From assembly GCA_947087145.1 (NCBI GenBank), contig CAMUBM010000012.1, forward strand, positions 1 to 11,220: a stretch of 11,220 nucleotides of DNA, read 5' to 3'. Each line of letters opens with the position of its first letter. The first letter of the stretch is position 1. Both the position numbers and the translations under genes were made by a program. Positions 1 through 6,410 of the stretch are shown in pieces. The DNA is from an uncultured Mycoplasmatota bacterium. GTDB lineage: Bacteria; Bacillota_I; Bacilli_A; RF39; UBA660. The notes under the pieces are model-generated. The model was not told where the DNA came from. It saw nothing but the letters and a program-made list of their open reading frames with translations, and made no database searches.

Positions 1-51
1 AAATTAGATATATTCTTCTTCAAATATGATATATTTAATTAGGTGATATAA

Positions 52-390
52 TTGAAACTATTATTAAACGGGCGATATATTCAAGTTAAAGAGGCTTTGT
101 CTTTTAAAGATAGACTTTATGGTTTGATGGGGCAAACTTCTATTGATTATGGGATGCTTTTTCCAAATTGTAATGGTGTTCATACGTTTTTTATGAAGGA
201 GAATATTGATATTATTGGGTTGAATGAAAAGGGAGAAATTATTTTTTTGGAAAGAGATTGTGAAAAAAATAAAATCATTAAAATTCATAGGCAATCAAAA
301 AAAACTAGCATTTTAGAACTTCCTAAAAATGCTAGTACTTCTTTAGAATTAGGAGATCGGTTATTCTTTGAATTCGAAAATATAATCTAG
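52..390 (+). CDS. DUF192 family protein, 112 aa
   Basis: This is a small single-domain protein of the DUF192 (COG1430) family, whose biochemical role is not established. The family hallmark is visible at about residues 34-50: a short hydrophobic strand, then the His-Thr-Phe-Phe-Met block (44-48). It is followed by the Ile-Asp-Ile-Ile-Gly-Leu strand and a Gly-Glu-Ile-Ile hairpin, and it ends in the usual Leu-Glu-Leu-Gly-Asp segment. Many homologues carry a signal peptide; this one does not and appears cytoplasmic. The start is TTG at 52, supported by an AGGTG ribosome site at 41-45 with six bases between. It is the only plus-strand gene at this end and converges on obgE, sharing 30 bases with it tail to tail. 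Its 3' half also contains the likely obgE terminator read on the other strand. No clear terminator of its own is seen. Confidence 0.85.
   Translation: MKLLLNGRYIQVKEALSFKDRLYGLMGQTSIDYGMLFPNCNGVHTFFMKENIDIIGLNEKGEIIFLERDCEKNKIIKIHRQSKKTSILELPKNASTSLELGDRLFFEFENII
297..336 (-). terminator. Intrinsic terminator of obgE, embedded in the DUF192 gene
   Basis: On the minus strand, about 25 bases past the obgE stop, arms at 336-323 and 316-304 form a 13-pair hairpin (ACTAGCATTTT...AAAATGCTAGT, one bulged T) with a six-base loop. It is followed directly by seven or more U at 303-297. On the plus strand the T run is absent, so it should act only on obgE transcripts. It lies wholly inside the coding sequence of the opposing gene. 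Confidence 0.8.
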
Positions 391-1635
391 AATTTGCACT
401 TCGTCGCCTCTTTGGGCACCAAGATGTTCTAGTTCTTCTTCCACACCCATTCCTTTTAGTTTTCTGGCAAAACGTAAAACGGCTTCGTCTTCAGTGAAAC
501 GAGTCATTTTGAATAAATCTTCGATTTCTTTTCCTTCTATTACCCAAACACCATTGTCGTTTTTGATGGTAAAGGGGCGTTCGTTTTGAAATTTATAGAT
601 AATATAACTTTCGTAGTCTTGTTCTTCGTATAAATCTTCTTCTTGGATATTTTCTAATAAGTCTGCTATATGTTTCAGTAATGACTCTAATCCTTCTTTA
701 TTTTGGGCACTGATTTCATAAACAGAAAGGTTAGGATAAGCTTTTTTAAATTTTTCTAAGTTCTCTTTCGCATTTGGTAAATCCATTTTATTGGCAATTA
801 TGATCTCTTTTTTGTTTTTTAATTTTTCGTTGTATGCATCAATTTCTGTGCGTATTTTTTTATAGTCTTCTATAGGATCTCTTCCTTCAAATGCTCCTAT
901 ATCAATAACATGGGCAAGTATTTTGGTCCGCATGGCATGACGTAAAAATTGAAGCCCTAGGCCGGCTCCTTCATGTGCCCCTTCTATTAGTCCTGGAAGG
1001 TCTGCCATCACAAAAGAACGATTGTCTTTCAATTTCACCACTCCTAAGTTGGGATTTAATGTGGTAAAGTGATAAGCACCAATTTTTGGATTTGCTCCAC
1101 TGATTAAACTTAGTATTGTACTTTTTCCGACACTAGGCATTCCAATTAAACCTACATCTGCCATGACTTTTAATTCACAACGGACAACGACTTCTTCTCC
1201 TGGAGCCCCTAGTTCACTAAATTTTGGAGCAGGTTCATTGTGAGTTGCGAAGGCTTTATTTCCACGGCCTCCCCTTCCTCCATGGGCAATGGTTATTCTT
1301 TCTTTATCTTTGGTAAGGTCTGCTAGAATAAGATTGTTATCTGCATTATAAATCGTTGTTCCTTCAGGAACTTTTAGAATAATATCTTCGGCGTTGGCTC
1401 CATTTCTTGTACTTCCTTTGCCGTTCGTTCCTTTCTCGGCTTTCACTATTTTTTTGTAACGGAGGTCAATCAAGGTTTTTAAATTTTTATCTACCTCAAA
1501 AATAATGTCTCCTCCTTTTCCTCCATTTCCACCATCAGGTCCTCCCATAGGGATGTATTTTTCACGACGAAAAGAGGTACATCCGTCCCCTCCTTTGCCT
1601 GCAATGAGTTTAATTACTGTTTCGTCGACAAACAT
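361..1635 (-). CDS. obg: Obg-family GTPase (ObgE/CgtA)
   Basis: Obg is an essential P-loop GTPase that binds the large ribosomal subunit and links ribosome maturation to growth and stress; in Bacillus it also affects sporulation onset. The 424-residue length is normal for a Firmicute Obg with a C-terminal OCT domain. Residues 1-158 are the glycine-rich Obg fold (repeated GGxGG near 14-42 and 119-125). The GTPase domain shows G1 Gly-Met-Pro-Ser-Val-Gly-Lys-Ser (165-172), the Thr pair 191-192, G3 Asp-Leu-Pro-Gly (212-215), G4 Asn-Lys-Met-Asp (282-285) and G5 Ser-Ala-Gln (309-311). The OCT domain covers about 345-424. The ATG at 1635 follows a GAGG site (1647-1644) with eight bases between. An extended -10 lies just upstream, and transcription may also read through from trmB. 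Its 3' end overlaps the convergent DUF192 gene. Confidence 0.97.
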   Translation of the reverse strand: MFVDETVIKLIAGKGGDGCTSFRREKYIPMGGPDGGNGGKGGDIIFEVDKNLKTLIDLRYKKIVKAEKGTNGKGSTRNGANAEDIILKVPEGTTIYNADNNLILADLTKDKERITIAHGGRGGRGNKAFATHNEPAPKFSELGAPGEEVVVRCELKVMADVGLIGMPSVGKSTILSLISGANPKIGAYHFTTLNPNLGVVKLKDNRSFVMADLPGLIEGAHEGAGLGLQFLRHAMRTKILAHVIDIGAFEGRDPIEDYKKIRTEIDAYNEKLKNKKEIIIANKMDLPNAKENLEKFKKAYPNLSVYEISAQNKEGLESLLKHIADLLENIQEEDLYEEQDYESYIIYKFQNERPFTIKNDNGVWVIEGKEIEDLFKMTRFTEDEAVLRFARKLKGMGVEEELEHLGAQRGDEVQILDYIFEFKE

Positions 1636-1657
1636 CGGTATCGCCTCGCTTTATTAA

Positions 1658-1666
1658 ATTTTAACA
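1658..1666 (-). promoter_or_regulatory. Possible extended -10 promoter of obg
   Basis: On the minus strand, TG at 1666-1665, one base, then TAAAAT at 1663-1658 match the extended -10 form TGnTATAAT at eight of nine positions. No good -35 is visible. Transcription would start about 16 bases before the obg ATG, giving a very short leader, so this is tentative. Confidence 0.35.
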
Positions 1667-1669
1667 TGA

Positions 1670-1729
1670 CTATATGAAAATAGAAAGGACATATTTTTTA
1701 TTCTTATTTGGTTGGCTGACTATTTTCAT
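1670..1729. repeat. Inverted repeat upstream of obg
   Basis: ATGAAAATAG at 1674-1683 is repeated inverted at 1720-1729, a perfect 10-base pair of arms separated by 36 bases. It lies in the gap before obg, just upstream of the candidate promoter. It could be a regulator site or mRNA stem if transcription reads through from trmB. In sequence this AT-rich, chance is also possible. Confidence 0.35.
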
Positions 1730-1793
1730 TCTATCAAAAAGAAAAAAATACCGAAGTTACTATGCTATGTTTTTTAGTTTAATTTTTGTCAAC

Positions 1794-1813
1794 AAAAAAA
1801 AGCAAGCTTTTTT
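1794..1813 (-). terminator. Weak terminator after the 368-aa gene
   Basis: Seven bases after the stop of the upstream gene, AAAAAAG and CTTTTTT pair around a CTTG loop, and the T run continues. There is only one G-C pair, so termination is probably incomplete, which would allow read-through into obg. Confidence 0.45.
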
Positions 1814-1820
1814 ACTCACT

Positions 1821-2927
1821 TTATAGTTTTGGTGTATCTTTTTCTACTGGGCTATTTAAAAATTCAATAGCTTTTTGATAATCAATGATTGTTTCTTTTT
1901 GTTTATTTTCTAATGATTGGAAAACAGGTAAATACATTTTTCCTATTTCATACTCATTTCCTAAAAAATCTTTTATTTTTAAAATTTCTGGAACATTTTT
2001 TTCTTTTGACAGTTTTTCTATAATTTCTTTTTGTTCATTGATATCAGAAGAAATCAGGATGGATTCTATATGATGGACTATTTCTGGTAAGTCGTTCTCA
2101 GGAATTTCTTTTTCATATTTTTTATAAAATGTAGCGATGCATTGATTTAAAGTAGATAAATAATTATTAGGAATTTCCATTAATGTGCCATCATGCGTGT
2201 TTCTATAAGTGGCAAGCCAGTTATATTCTCTATCTGTGAGTTTTGCAAATCCAACCAATTCTTCCCAATCAGCAGTAGTAAAAATCTCGTGTTCTCTTTT
2301 TAATATCTTTTGTTTGTGTTTATTTATTTTTTCTTGGTAATCACTTGCTAATTGATCTCTTTCTTCTTTGGACAAGAATATCTGCTCCTTAGCTGCTGAT
2401 AATTTTGGAGACACTTCTTCTTGAACATTCTTTATTTGCTTTAATTCATTTTCCATTGTAATGGTAGGCTGTTTGTGTTTTGCTTTTGCAGTTCTAATTA
2501 TTTCTTTTTTACACATTTCATTATAAAGCCAGGTGCTTATTGTTTGTATTTCTTTTATTCTGTTTTTTAAAAATGCGATACGCTCTTCGTCACTACTTTT
2601 ACTTTTTGCTTTTAGGCTTATTGACATTAACATGTCATAAAATATATCAATAAATTCTTTGGAATCTTTTATCATTTCTGTTTCTACTAGATTAACTTTT
2701 TCCCAAGCGATAGCTGAATCGTTCATTTTTTTCTTTGATTGTCTTACTTCTTCTTTAAAATTTTCCCAATTATCCAGTTCACTAAGTGTTTTGTCAGCTT
2801 CAGGTTTTGTAAATAATTTTTCAACGAATTTATCTTCTGTCATTTGATAAGCCAAATTCCAAATTTTTTTTACTTCTATCTCTGTATCTTCTGTTTTCTT
2901 TATAATATTTTTAAATGTTTCTGCCAT
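1821..2927 (-). CDS. Unrecognised 368-aa cytoplasmic, largely helical protein
   Basis: I do not recognise a family. The protein is hydrophilic, rich in Lys and Glu, with no signal peptide or membrane segment. Long charged helical stretches, probably partly coiled coil, are likely around residues 95-125 and 160-215. The reading frame is open further upstream to 2999, but ATG 2927 is preferred: it has a strong AAGGAGTG site (2943-2936) eight bases away, whereas upstream starts lie inside trmB. It begins seven bases after the trmB stop, so the two are co-transcribed and probably translationally coupled. In B. subtilis the slot before obg is held by spo0B, but this protein is about twice that length and I see no Spo0B features, so I do not transfer that function. 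Its codon use looks like that of its neighbours. Confidence 0.75.
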   Translation of the reverse strand: MAETFKNIIKKTEDTEIEVKKIWNLAYQMTEDKFVEKLFTKPEADKTLSELDNWENFKEEVRQSKKKMNDSAIAWEKVNLVETEMIKDSKEFIDIFYDMLMSISLKAKSKSSDEERIAFLKNRIKEIQTISTWLYNEMCKKEIIRTAKAKHKQPTITMENELKQIKNVQEEVSPKLSAAKEQIFLSKEERDQLASDYQEKINKHKQKILKREHEIFTTADWEELVGFAKLTDREYNWLATYRNTHDGTLMEIPNNYLSTLNQCIATFYKKYEKEIPENDLPEIVHHIESILISSDINEQKEIIEKLSKEKNVPEILKIKDFLGNEYEIGKMYLPVFQSLENKQKETIIDYQKAIEFLNSPVEKDTPKL

Positions 2928-2934
2928 ATTGTAA

Positions 2935-3573
2935 TCACTCCTTAAATGTTGCATCGACATAATAAATTGGACGATGCTCTTTATAATATTGGATTTCAAA
3001 ATCCGTCATGATATTCGGTATTTTTCTTTCGTCATGGTGTAAATCTAAACTAACCCGTTCAAAAGTGTACCAGTAATTACTTAAATTTTCCAATGAAGAG
3101 GAAAAAAGAATTTTGTTGTCCGTTTTTAATATGATGTGTTTGTTTTTCTTAAAAATGCGATCATAAAGTTTTAAATTGTTCATCGAAGTAAAACGCTTCT
3201 TTTCGTCTTGTTTTTTTGGCCAAGGTTCGGAGAAAGTTAGATAGATGGTATCAATTTCACGACCAAACATCTCCACTAAGTCACTCGCATCCGCACAAAT
3301 GATTTTTAAATTGGGTAATTTTTTAGAGCCAATATTTCTTATCGCTGTTGCGGTTTGGGAAGCATCTATTTCTAGACCAATAAAGTTTTTATTTGGAAAA
3401 GTTCTGGCCATTTCTATAATAAATATGCCTCTTCCCATGCCTAGTTCTAAACAGATAGGATTGTTGTTTTTAAATACATCTTTCCATTTGTTTTTTTGGC
3501 CTTTGGGATTTTTTATAACATATTCGCTATTTTCTAGTATTTCTTTGGCACCTTTTACTACATTGTATCGCAT
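2935..3573 (-). CDS. trmB: tRNA (guanine-N7-)-methyltransferase TrmB
   Basis: TrmB methylates N7 of guanine 46 in the variable loop of tRNAs using S-adenosylmethionine. The 212-residue length is typical of the Firmicute enzyme. The SAM-binding motif Glu-Leu-Gly-Met-Gly-Arg-Gly is at 43-49 and the acidic residue that holds the cofactor ribose is in Leu-Glu-Ile-Asp (67-70). The family signature is present as Phe-Ser-Glu-Pro-Trp-Pro-Lys (114-120) followed by a Lys-Lys-Arg-Phe block; most homologues have Asp where this one has Glu. The N-terminus Met-Arg-Tyr starts at ATG 3573 behind an AGGTGAGG site. The gene has its own strong promoter immediately upstream, overlapping the rpmA terminator, and heads a trmB-unknown-(obg) unit. 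Confidence 0.95.
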   Translation of the reverse strand: MRYNVVKGAKEILENSEYVIKNPKGQKNKWKDVFKNNNPICLELGMGRGIFIIEMARTFPNKNFIGLEIDASQTATAIRNIGSKKLPNLKIICADASDLVEMFGREIDTIYLTFSEPWPKKQDEKKRFTSMNNLKLYDRIFKKNKHIILKTDNKILFSSSLENLSNYWYTFERVSLDLHHDERKIPNIMTDFEIQYYKEHRPIYYVDATFKE

Positions 3574-3593
3574 TTTGCCTCACCTCGTATTCC

Positions 3594-3622
3594 ATTATAG
3601 CAAAAATAAAAAAAGACGTCTA
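3594..3622 (-). promoter_or_regulatory. Sigma-A promoter of trmB
   Basis: On the minus strand the -10 is a perfect TATAAT (3599-3594) with the extended TG element at 3602-3601. Seventeen bases upstream is TAGACG (3622-3617), four of six matches to TTGACA. The transcript would begin about 15 bases before the trmB ribosome site. The -35 lies in the 3' arm of the rpmA terminator. Confidence 0.75.
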
Positions 3623-3636
3623 CTTTTCGTAAACGC
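3602..3636 (-). terminator. Intrinsic terminator of the rplU-prp-rpmA operon
   Basis: GCGTTTAC (3636-3629) pairs with GTAGACGT (3623-3616), using two G-U pairs, around a GAAAA loop, followed by a T-rich run at 3614-3602. The hairpin includes the last codons and the TAG stop of rpmA, so the end of L27 is encoded within the terminator. Confidence 0.75.
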
Positions 3637-3898
3637 TTGCTTTCTTTTTATCTCTTCCTAATCTTTCAAATTTTACAATTCCATCGATTTTGGCAAATAA
3701 TGTGTGGTCTTTACCCATCCCTACATTGGTTCCAGGATAGATTTTTGTTCCTCGTTGACGATAGATAATAGATCCAGCACTTACAAGTTCGCCATCGCTT
3801 ACTTTTGCACCTAATCTTCTACCAGCACTATCACGGCCATTTTTCGTAGAACCTTGGGCTTTAACATGGGCGAATAATTGGATATTTAGTTTTAGCAT
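3620..3898 (-). CDS. rpmA: 50S ribosomal protein L27
   Basis: L27 is a large-subunit protein whose N-terminus reaches the peptidyl transferase centre. The 92 residues carry the complete family core: Gly-Ser-Thr-Lys-Asn-Gly-Arg-Asp-Ser, then the Arg-Leu-Gly-Ala-Lys block and the Arg-Gln-Arg-Gly-Thr strand. The first residues, Met-Leu-Lys-Leu-Asn-Ile-Gln-Leu-Phe-Ala-His, match the Firmicute extension that Prp removes, normally between Phe and Ala; the usual Phe-Phe is Leu-Phe here. The start at 3898 overlaps the prp stop by seven bases and has a GGAGGAG site inside prp, so the two are coupled. It is the last gene of the rplU operon. Confidence 0.98.
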   Translation of the reverse strand: MLKLNIQLFAHVKAQGSTKNGRDSAGRRLGAKVSDGELVSAGSIIYRQRGTKIYPGTNVGMGKDHTLFAKIDGIVKFERLGRDKKKASVYEK

Positions 3899-4206
3899 TC
3901 GTTTTTCTCCTCCATTCTTATGTATTTCTTGTATTCTTTTTCTACTTCTTTTAACATATTTATCATGTTGTCGATTAGTTTTTCTGTTGTTTCATCTTGC
4001 TCTAGAACTCGAAACTCTAAGGGATTGTCTTGTTTGGTTACTTCAATTGTTTTTTTAAAATTTAAAATGGCATTTATAGAAGTAATGACAATACTAGAGA
4101 CTGCTGCACAGACGATATCTTTTCCAACTCTTTCGTAACCGGAATGTCCAGAAATTCTAATTCGATTTACTTTGTCTTTTTTTTTGTTAATTTCTACAGA
4201 AATCAT
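3892..4206 (-). CDS. prp: Ribosomal-processing cysteine protease Prp
   Basis: Prp (YsxB family) cleaves the N-terminal extension of L27 in Firmicutes and related bacteria so that the mature N-terminus can enter the ribosome. The 104-residue length fits. The catalytic pair is visible: His21 in Ile-Ser-Gly-His-Ser-Gly-Tyr and Cys33 in Lys-Asp-Ile-Val-Cys-Ala-Ala-Val-Ser-Ser, with the family's usual spacing of about 12 residues. It lies in the conserved order rplU-prp-rpmA, two bases after the rplU stop. Its own ribosome site is weak (GAAGTG), so translation probably depends on coupling from rplU, which would keep protease below ribosomal-protein levels. Its substrate is encoded next door with an intact extension. 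Confidence 0.95.
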   Translation of the reverse strand: MISVEINKKKDKVNRIRISGHSGYERVGKDIVCAAVSSIVITSINAILNFKKTIEVTKQDNPLEFRVLEQDETTEKLIDNMINMLKEVEKEYKKYIRMEEKNEC

Positions 4207-4208
4207 AA

Positions 4209-4511
4209 CTATTTCACTTCAATTTTTTTCACAACAAGCTTTGTATAAGGTTGTCTATGACCTTGTTTATTACGATATTTCTTTTTTGGTTTGTATTTGA
4301 AAACAACAATTTTCTTTTGACGTCCATGTTTTTCTACAGTACAAGTTACTTTTGCCCCATTTACAAATGGAGTTCCTGTTGTACCATTTACGAATAATAC
4401 TTGGTCAAATACAACATCTTTTCCGGCTTCTACCTCTAGTTTTTCTACGTAGATGGTATCCCCTTCTGCTACGTAATATTGTTTTCCACCTGTCTCGAAT
4501 ATAGCTTTCAT
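4209..4511 (-). CDS. rplU: 50S ribosomal protein L21
   Basis: L21 is a 23S-rRNA-binding protein of the large subunit. The 100-residue sequence is of normal length and shows the family's N-terminal Ile-Phe-Glu-Thr-Gly-Gly-Lys-Gln-Tyr. It also has the basic central segment with Lys-Tyr-Lys-Pro-Lys-Lys-Lys-Tyr-Arg and Gln-Gly-His-Arg-Gln-Pro-Tyr-Thr near 73-90. ATG 4511 follows an AAGGAGG ribosome site. It is the first gene of the rplU-prp-rpmA operon, read from a near-consensus promoter in the end of spoIVFB and preceded by a leader of about 100 bases that is probably the autoregulatory L21 leader. The ribosomal genes are thus insulated from the sporulation and shape genes upstream. Confidence 0.98.
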   Translation of the reverse strand: MKAIFETGGKQYYVAEGDTIYVEKLEVEAGKDVVFDQVLFVNGTTGTPFVNGAKVTCTVEKHGRQKKIVVFKYKPKKKYRNKQGHRQPYTKLVVKKIEVK

Positions 4512-4608
4512 TTCATACCTCCTTTTTTATTTTAAGACGCGCTATTAAGGCACTATTACTAGTTTTTACCTTTTCTATGCGGTTTTTCCAGGAAAGCCCT
4601 TTCAAACG
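4512..4608 (-). ncRNA. Probable L21 leader (ribosomal protein mRNA leader)
   Basis: About 97 transcribed, untranslated bases separate the predicted start of transcription from the rplU ATG. In Firmicutes this position holds the L21 leader, a structured element thought to bind L21 and limit its synthesis. Here the minus strand has a self-complementary GGGCTTTCC core near 4598-4590 and a GC-rich patch (GCGCGTC) near 4543-4537 in otherwise AT-rich sequence, consistent with folding. The assignment rests on position and on these patches; I did not match a covariance model. Confidence 0.55.
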
Positions 4609-4614
4609 TTATTT

Positions 4615-4643
4615 ATTTTATCAAAGTTAGTCTTGAATGTCAA
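4615..4643 (-). promoter_or_regulatory. Near-consensus sigma-A promoter of rplU
   Basis: On the minus strand TTGACA (4643-4638), exactly 17 bases, then TAAAAT (4620-4615) make one of the best promoters in the window. The -35 lies in the last codons of spoIVFB. Transcription should start near 4608. Confidence 0.88.
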
Positions 4644-5403
4644 ATTTTCGTCTTAATATTTCTTGTTCGTGTAAGTATTTGTTTCCGTTTTTGAAAAAAT
4701 GGAGAGTTTCTTTTTTCAGAAGTCTCATTTTTTGCATCTCGTTATGCTCTATTTTTTTGTAGGGAAACGAGTGCATGTATCTTTCTAATAAGAATTTGTG
4801 AGTGTACCATTTTTTCTTTTTGAAGAAAGATATAGTTTTACAGAGTAGAAAAGTAATGATAATGTAGTTATTTAAATTGCTGTTGATGGTATAAAGAATA
4901 AAACAACTTAAAGAGAAGAGGGATAATCTATTCATTATAGTGTATGCTTTTTCATAGGGATAAAACTTTTCTAGAAATAAAGAGACAATTTCTCCGCCAT
5001 CTAAAGGACGAATGGGCAATAGATTGAAAAAGAAAATACTTTTGTTGTACATCGTAAATAAATGGAATGTATTTTGATTTATTTTTCCTAAATGTAAAAG
5101 ACAGAAAAAAAGTAGATACAATATACTTTGAAAAAGAATTCCTCCAAAATAAATTAAGATGTCTTTGTTAATAGGACTATTGATGTATTTATTTTTAGTT
5201 GTGGTCAGTCCTCCGAAAGGATAGATTTCTATTTTTTCAATTTCGTAGTGAAAAAGACGCAAGAAAGTGAGATGCCCTAGTTCATGTACACAAATGATTG
5301 TGAAGATAAGAAGAATGTTTTTGATGTATCCAGTGAGTAAGAAACTTAGGAAAACTAGATAAGAAATTTCATTGATTTTCCATTTAGGAAAGATAGTTTT
5401 CAT
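4627..5403 (-). CDS. spoIVFB: Stage IV sporulation intramembrane metalloprotease SpoIVFB
   Basis: SpoIVFB is the site-2-type (M50) zinc protease in the mother-cell membrane around the forespore; it cuts pro-sigma-K into active sigma-K. Counting from ATG 5403 (258 aa), the zinc motif His-Glu-Leu-Gly-His is at 40-44 in the second hydrophobic segment. The second site, Asn-Leu-Leu-Pro-Ile-Arg-Pro-Leu-Asp-Gly, is at 127-136 with Asp135 as the third ligand. Several membrane spans are followed by a basic soluble C-terminal tail. The frame is open to a TTG at 5427 and an ATG at 5421, but 5403 places the HELGH motif where B. subtilis SpoIVFB has it. No start has a good ribosome site, so coupling to spoIVFA, which it overlaps by 20 bases, is likely. 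Confidence 0.92.
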   Translation of the reverse strand: MKTIFPKWKINEISYLVFLSFLLTGYIKNILLIFTIICVHELGHLTFLRLFHYEIEKIEIYPFGGLTTTKNKYINSPINKDILIYFGGILFQSILYLLFFCLLHLGKINQNTFHLFTMYNKSIFFFNLLPIRPLDGGEIVSLFLEKFYPYEKAYTIMNRLSLFSLSCFILYTINSNLNNYIIITFLLCKTISFFKKKKWYTHKFLLERYMHSFPYKKIEHNEMQKMRLLKKETLHFFKNGNKYLHEQEILRRKFDIQD

Positions 5404-6016
5404 ATCCGATGTTTTGTCCATTTTCAATAAATGTGAGCAGGGCTTTGTTTTCTTTGAATTCTCCTACAATGTTTTCTTTCTCTACATAATCGTATAATGT
5501 GACGTTGTAGTTTTCTAAGTTGGAATACCAAATGTCTACCCCATCTACTCCTTGTACAATCATGGTTTTGCCATAGCCTTCTTTTTCTCCTAGAAAGACA
5601 ACTACTCCACTTTCTAAAAAGGGCAAGACATTGCTTGTTAAATCTACCCGATAAGAATTTTCTTCTTTTGTAATGTTTGTGTATTTCTTTCCTGTTTCAA
5701 AGACTGGTAAGGTATTCCCTAAGCTTTCTGGAACAATATTTCCAAAATACTCTGTGTACAAACTATTGATTTTTGTAAATGCAAGAGTTTCATTAAAAAA
5801 ATGGTCTTTGAAAAAGATTAAATTTTTGTCACTTAAGTTTACGAAGATTGCACAAAGCAAAACCAAAATAACACTTAGAAGTGTCCTCGTAAAAAGTTCT
5901 CCAATGTATTTGGTGTTCTTGTCCTTTTTTTTATCCTTTGCATTACTTCCCTGTCTTATTAGATTGTTTCGTTTATTTTTAATACGATTTAATGCTTCTA
6001 TTTTCAAATTATCCAT
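5384..6016 (-). CDS. spoIVFA: Stage IV sporulation protein SpoIVFA (M23-like inhibitor/scaffold)
   Basis: SpoIVFA holds SpoIVFB inactive (with BofA in Bacillus) until SpoIVB from the forespore cleaves it. From ATG 6016 (210 aa) there is a basic cytoplasmic N-terminus of about 43 residues, a single membrane span near 44-60 and an outer domain. The C-terminal part, about 130-195, is a degenerate LytM/M23 fold: Gly-Val-Val-Val-Phe-Leu-Gly then Trp-Tyr-Ser-Asn-Leu. The zinc-binding His normally found in the Tyr-Gly-His-Leu position is Ser here, so it should be inactive, as expected for SpoIVFA. A GTG at 6025 is in frame, but an AGGTGG site five bases before ATG 6016 favours the shorter form. It lies between mreD and spoIVFB in the operon. 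Confidence 0.88.
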   Translation of the reverse strand: MDNLKIEALNRIKNKRNNLIRQGSNAKDKKKDKNTKYIGELFTRTLLSVILVLLCAIFVNLSDKNLIFFKDHFFNETLAFTKINSLYTEYFGNIVPESLGNTLPVFETGKKYTNITKEENSYRVDLTSNVLPFLESGVVVFLGEKEGYGKTMIVQGVDGVDIWYSNLENYNVTLYDYVEKENIVGEFKENKALLTFIENGQNIGYENYLS

Positions 6017-6032
6017 AAGGACCACCTAATTC

Positions 6033-6040
6033 ATTTTATG
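6033..6040 (-). promoter_or_regulatory. Possible sigma-E-type -10 before spoIVFA
   Basis: CATAAAAT on the minus strand matches the sigma-E -10 consensus CATAyAnT in all but one position. It lies 17 bases before the spoIVFA start, at the end of mreD. spoIVF expression in Bacillus is sigma-E dependent. The expected -35 (ATATT, 14-15 bases upstream) is poor, so this is weak. Confidence 0.25.
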
Positions 6041-6410
6041 AACAAAATGCTTTTTTATAACCAAAACCTACAAAAATAAGGGTCAGTAAAAAGCCAACAG
6101 GATCTATGGCTATTTTATGGTATAAAAGATAAGTGAAAACTTGGTAGAGTACAAATAAAAGAAAGAAACGGGAATAGTTACTTGTCCAACTTTCATAAGA
6201 GATTTTTATTTGTCTATTTATTAAAAATAGGAAGAAAAAGGAAAGAAAAAATTTTCCGTTGTAAGTTAGAAGATAGTCAATGAGCAAAACAAGAAAAAAA
6301 GTGATTTTGTCGTTTTTCTTTTTTTCTAAGAAGGTTAATAAAAAGAAATGGGTTTTCCAAGCCGTATAATTGTAGAAGGTAAGGTCTAAAAGAAAATAAA
6401 GAAAAATCAT
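6036..6410 (-). CDS. mreD: Rod shape-determining protein MreD (short form)
   Basis: MreD is a small polytopic membrane protein of the elongation machinery and works with MreC and MreB. The 124 residues are almost entirely hydrophobic, with about four predicted spans separated by short basic loops. The Asp of a Phe-Leu-Leu-Asp segment near the N-terminus and the Asp-Pro near residue 102 fit the family loosely. Sequence alone would not be decisive; the call relies on position directly after mreC, with which it shares an ATGA start-stop overlap, and before spoIVFA. B. subtilis MreD is about 170 residues, so this is a short version, apparently lacking one or two spans. No frameshift explains it. 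Confidence 0.75.
   Translation of the reverse strand: MIFLYFLLDLTFYNYTAWKTHFFLLTFLEKKKNDKITFFLVLLIDYLLTYNGKFFLSFFFLFLINRQIKISYESWTSNYSRFFLLFVLYQVFTYLLYHKIAIDPVGFLLTLIFVGFGYKKAFCS

Noticed and set aside
1764..1792. TTGACA at 1792-1787 as the obg promoter
   Set aside because: The sequence 17 bases downstream is CATAGC and no better -10 is found at 16-18 bases; the site also overlaps the T tail of the previous terminator.
1821..2927. Spo0B for the gene before obg
   Set aside because: It is about twice the length of Spo0B and I see neither the helical-hairpin His motif nor a degenerate kinase-like domain; position alone is not enough.
2925..2999. Longer 392-aa start for the unknown gene, inside trmB
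   Set aside because: The upstream start at 2999 lies well within trmB and would force a 65-base overlap, whereas ATG 2927 has an AAGGAGTG site at ideal distance.
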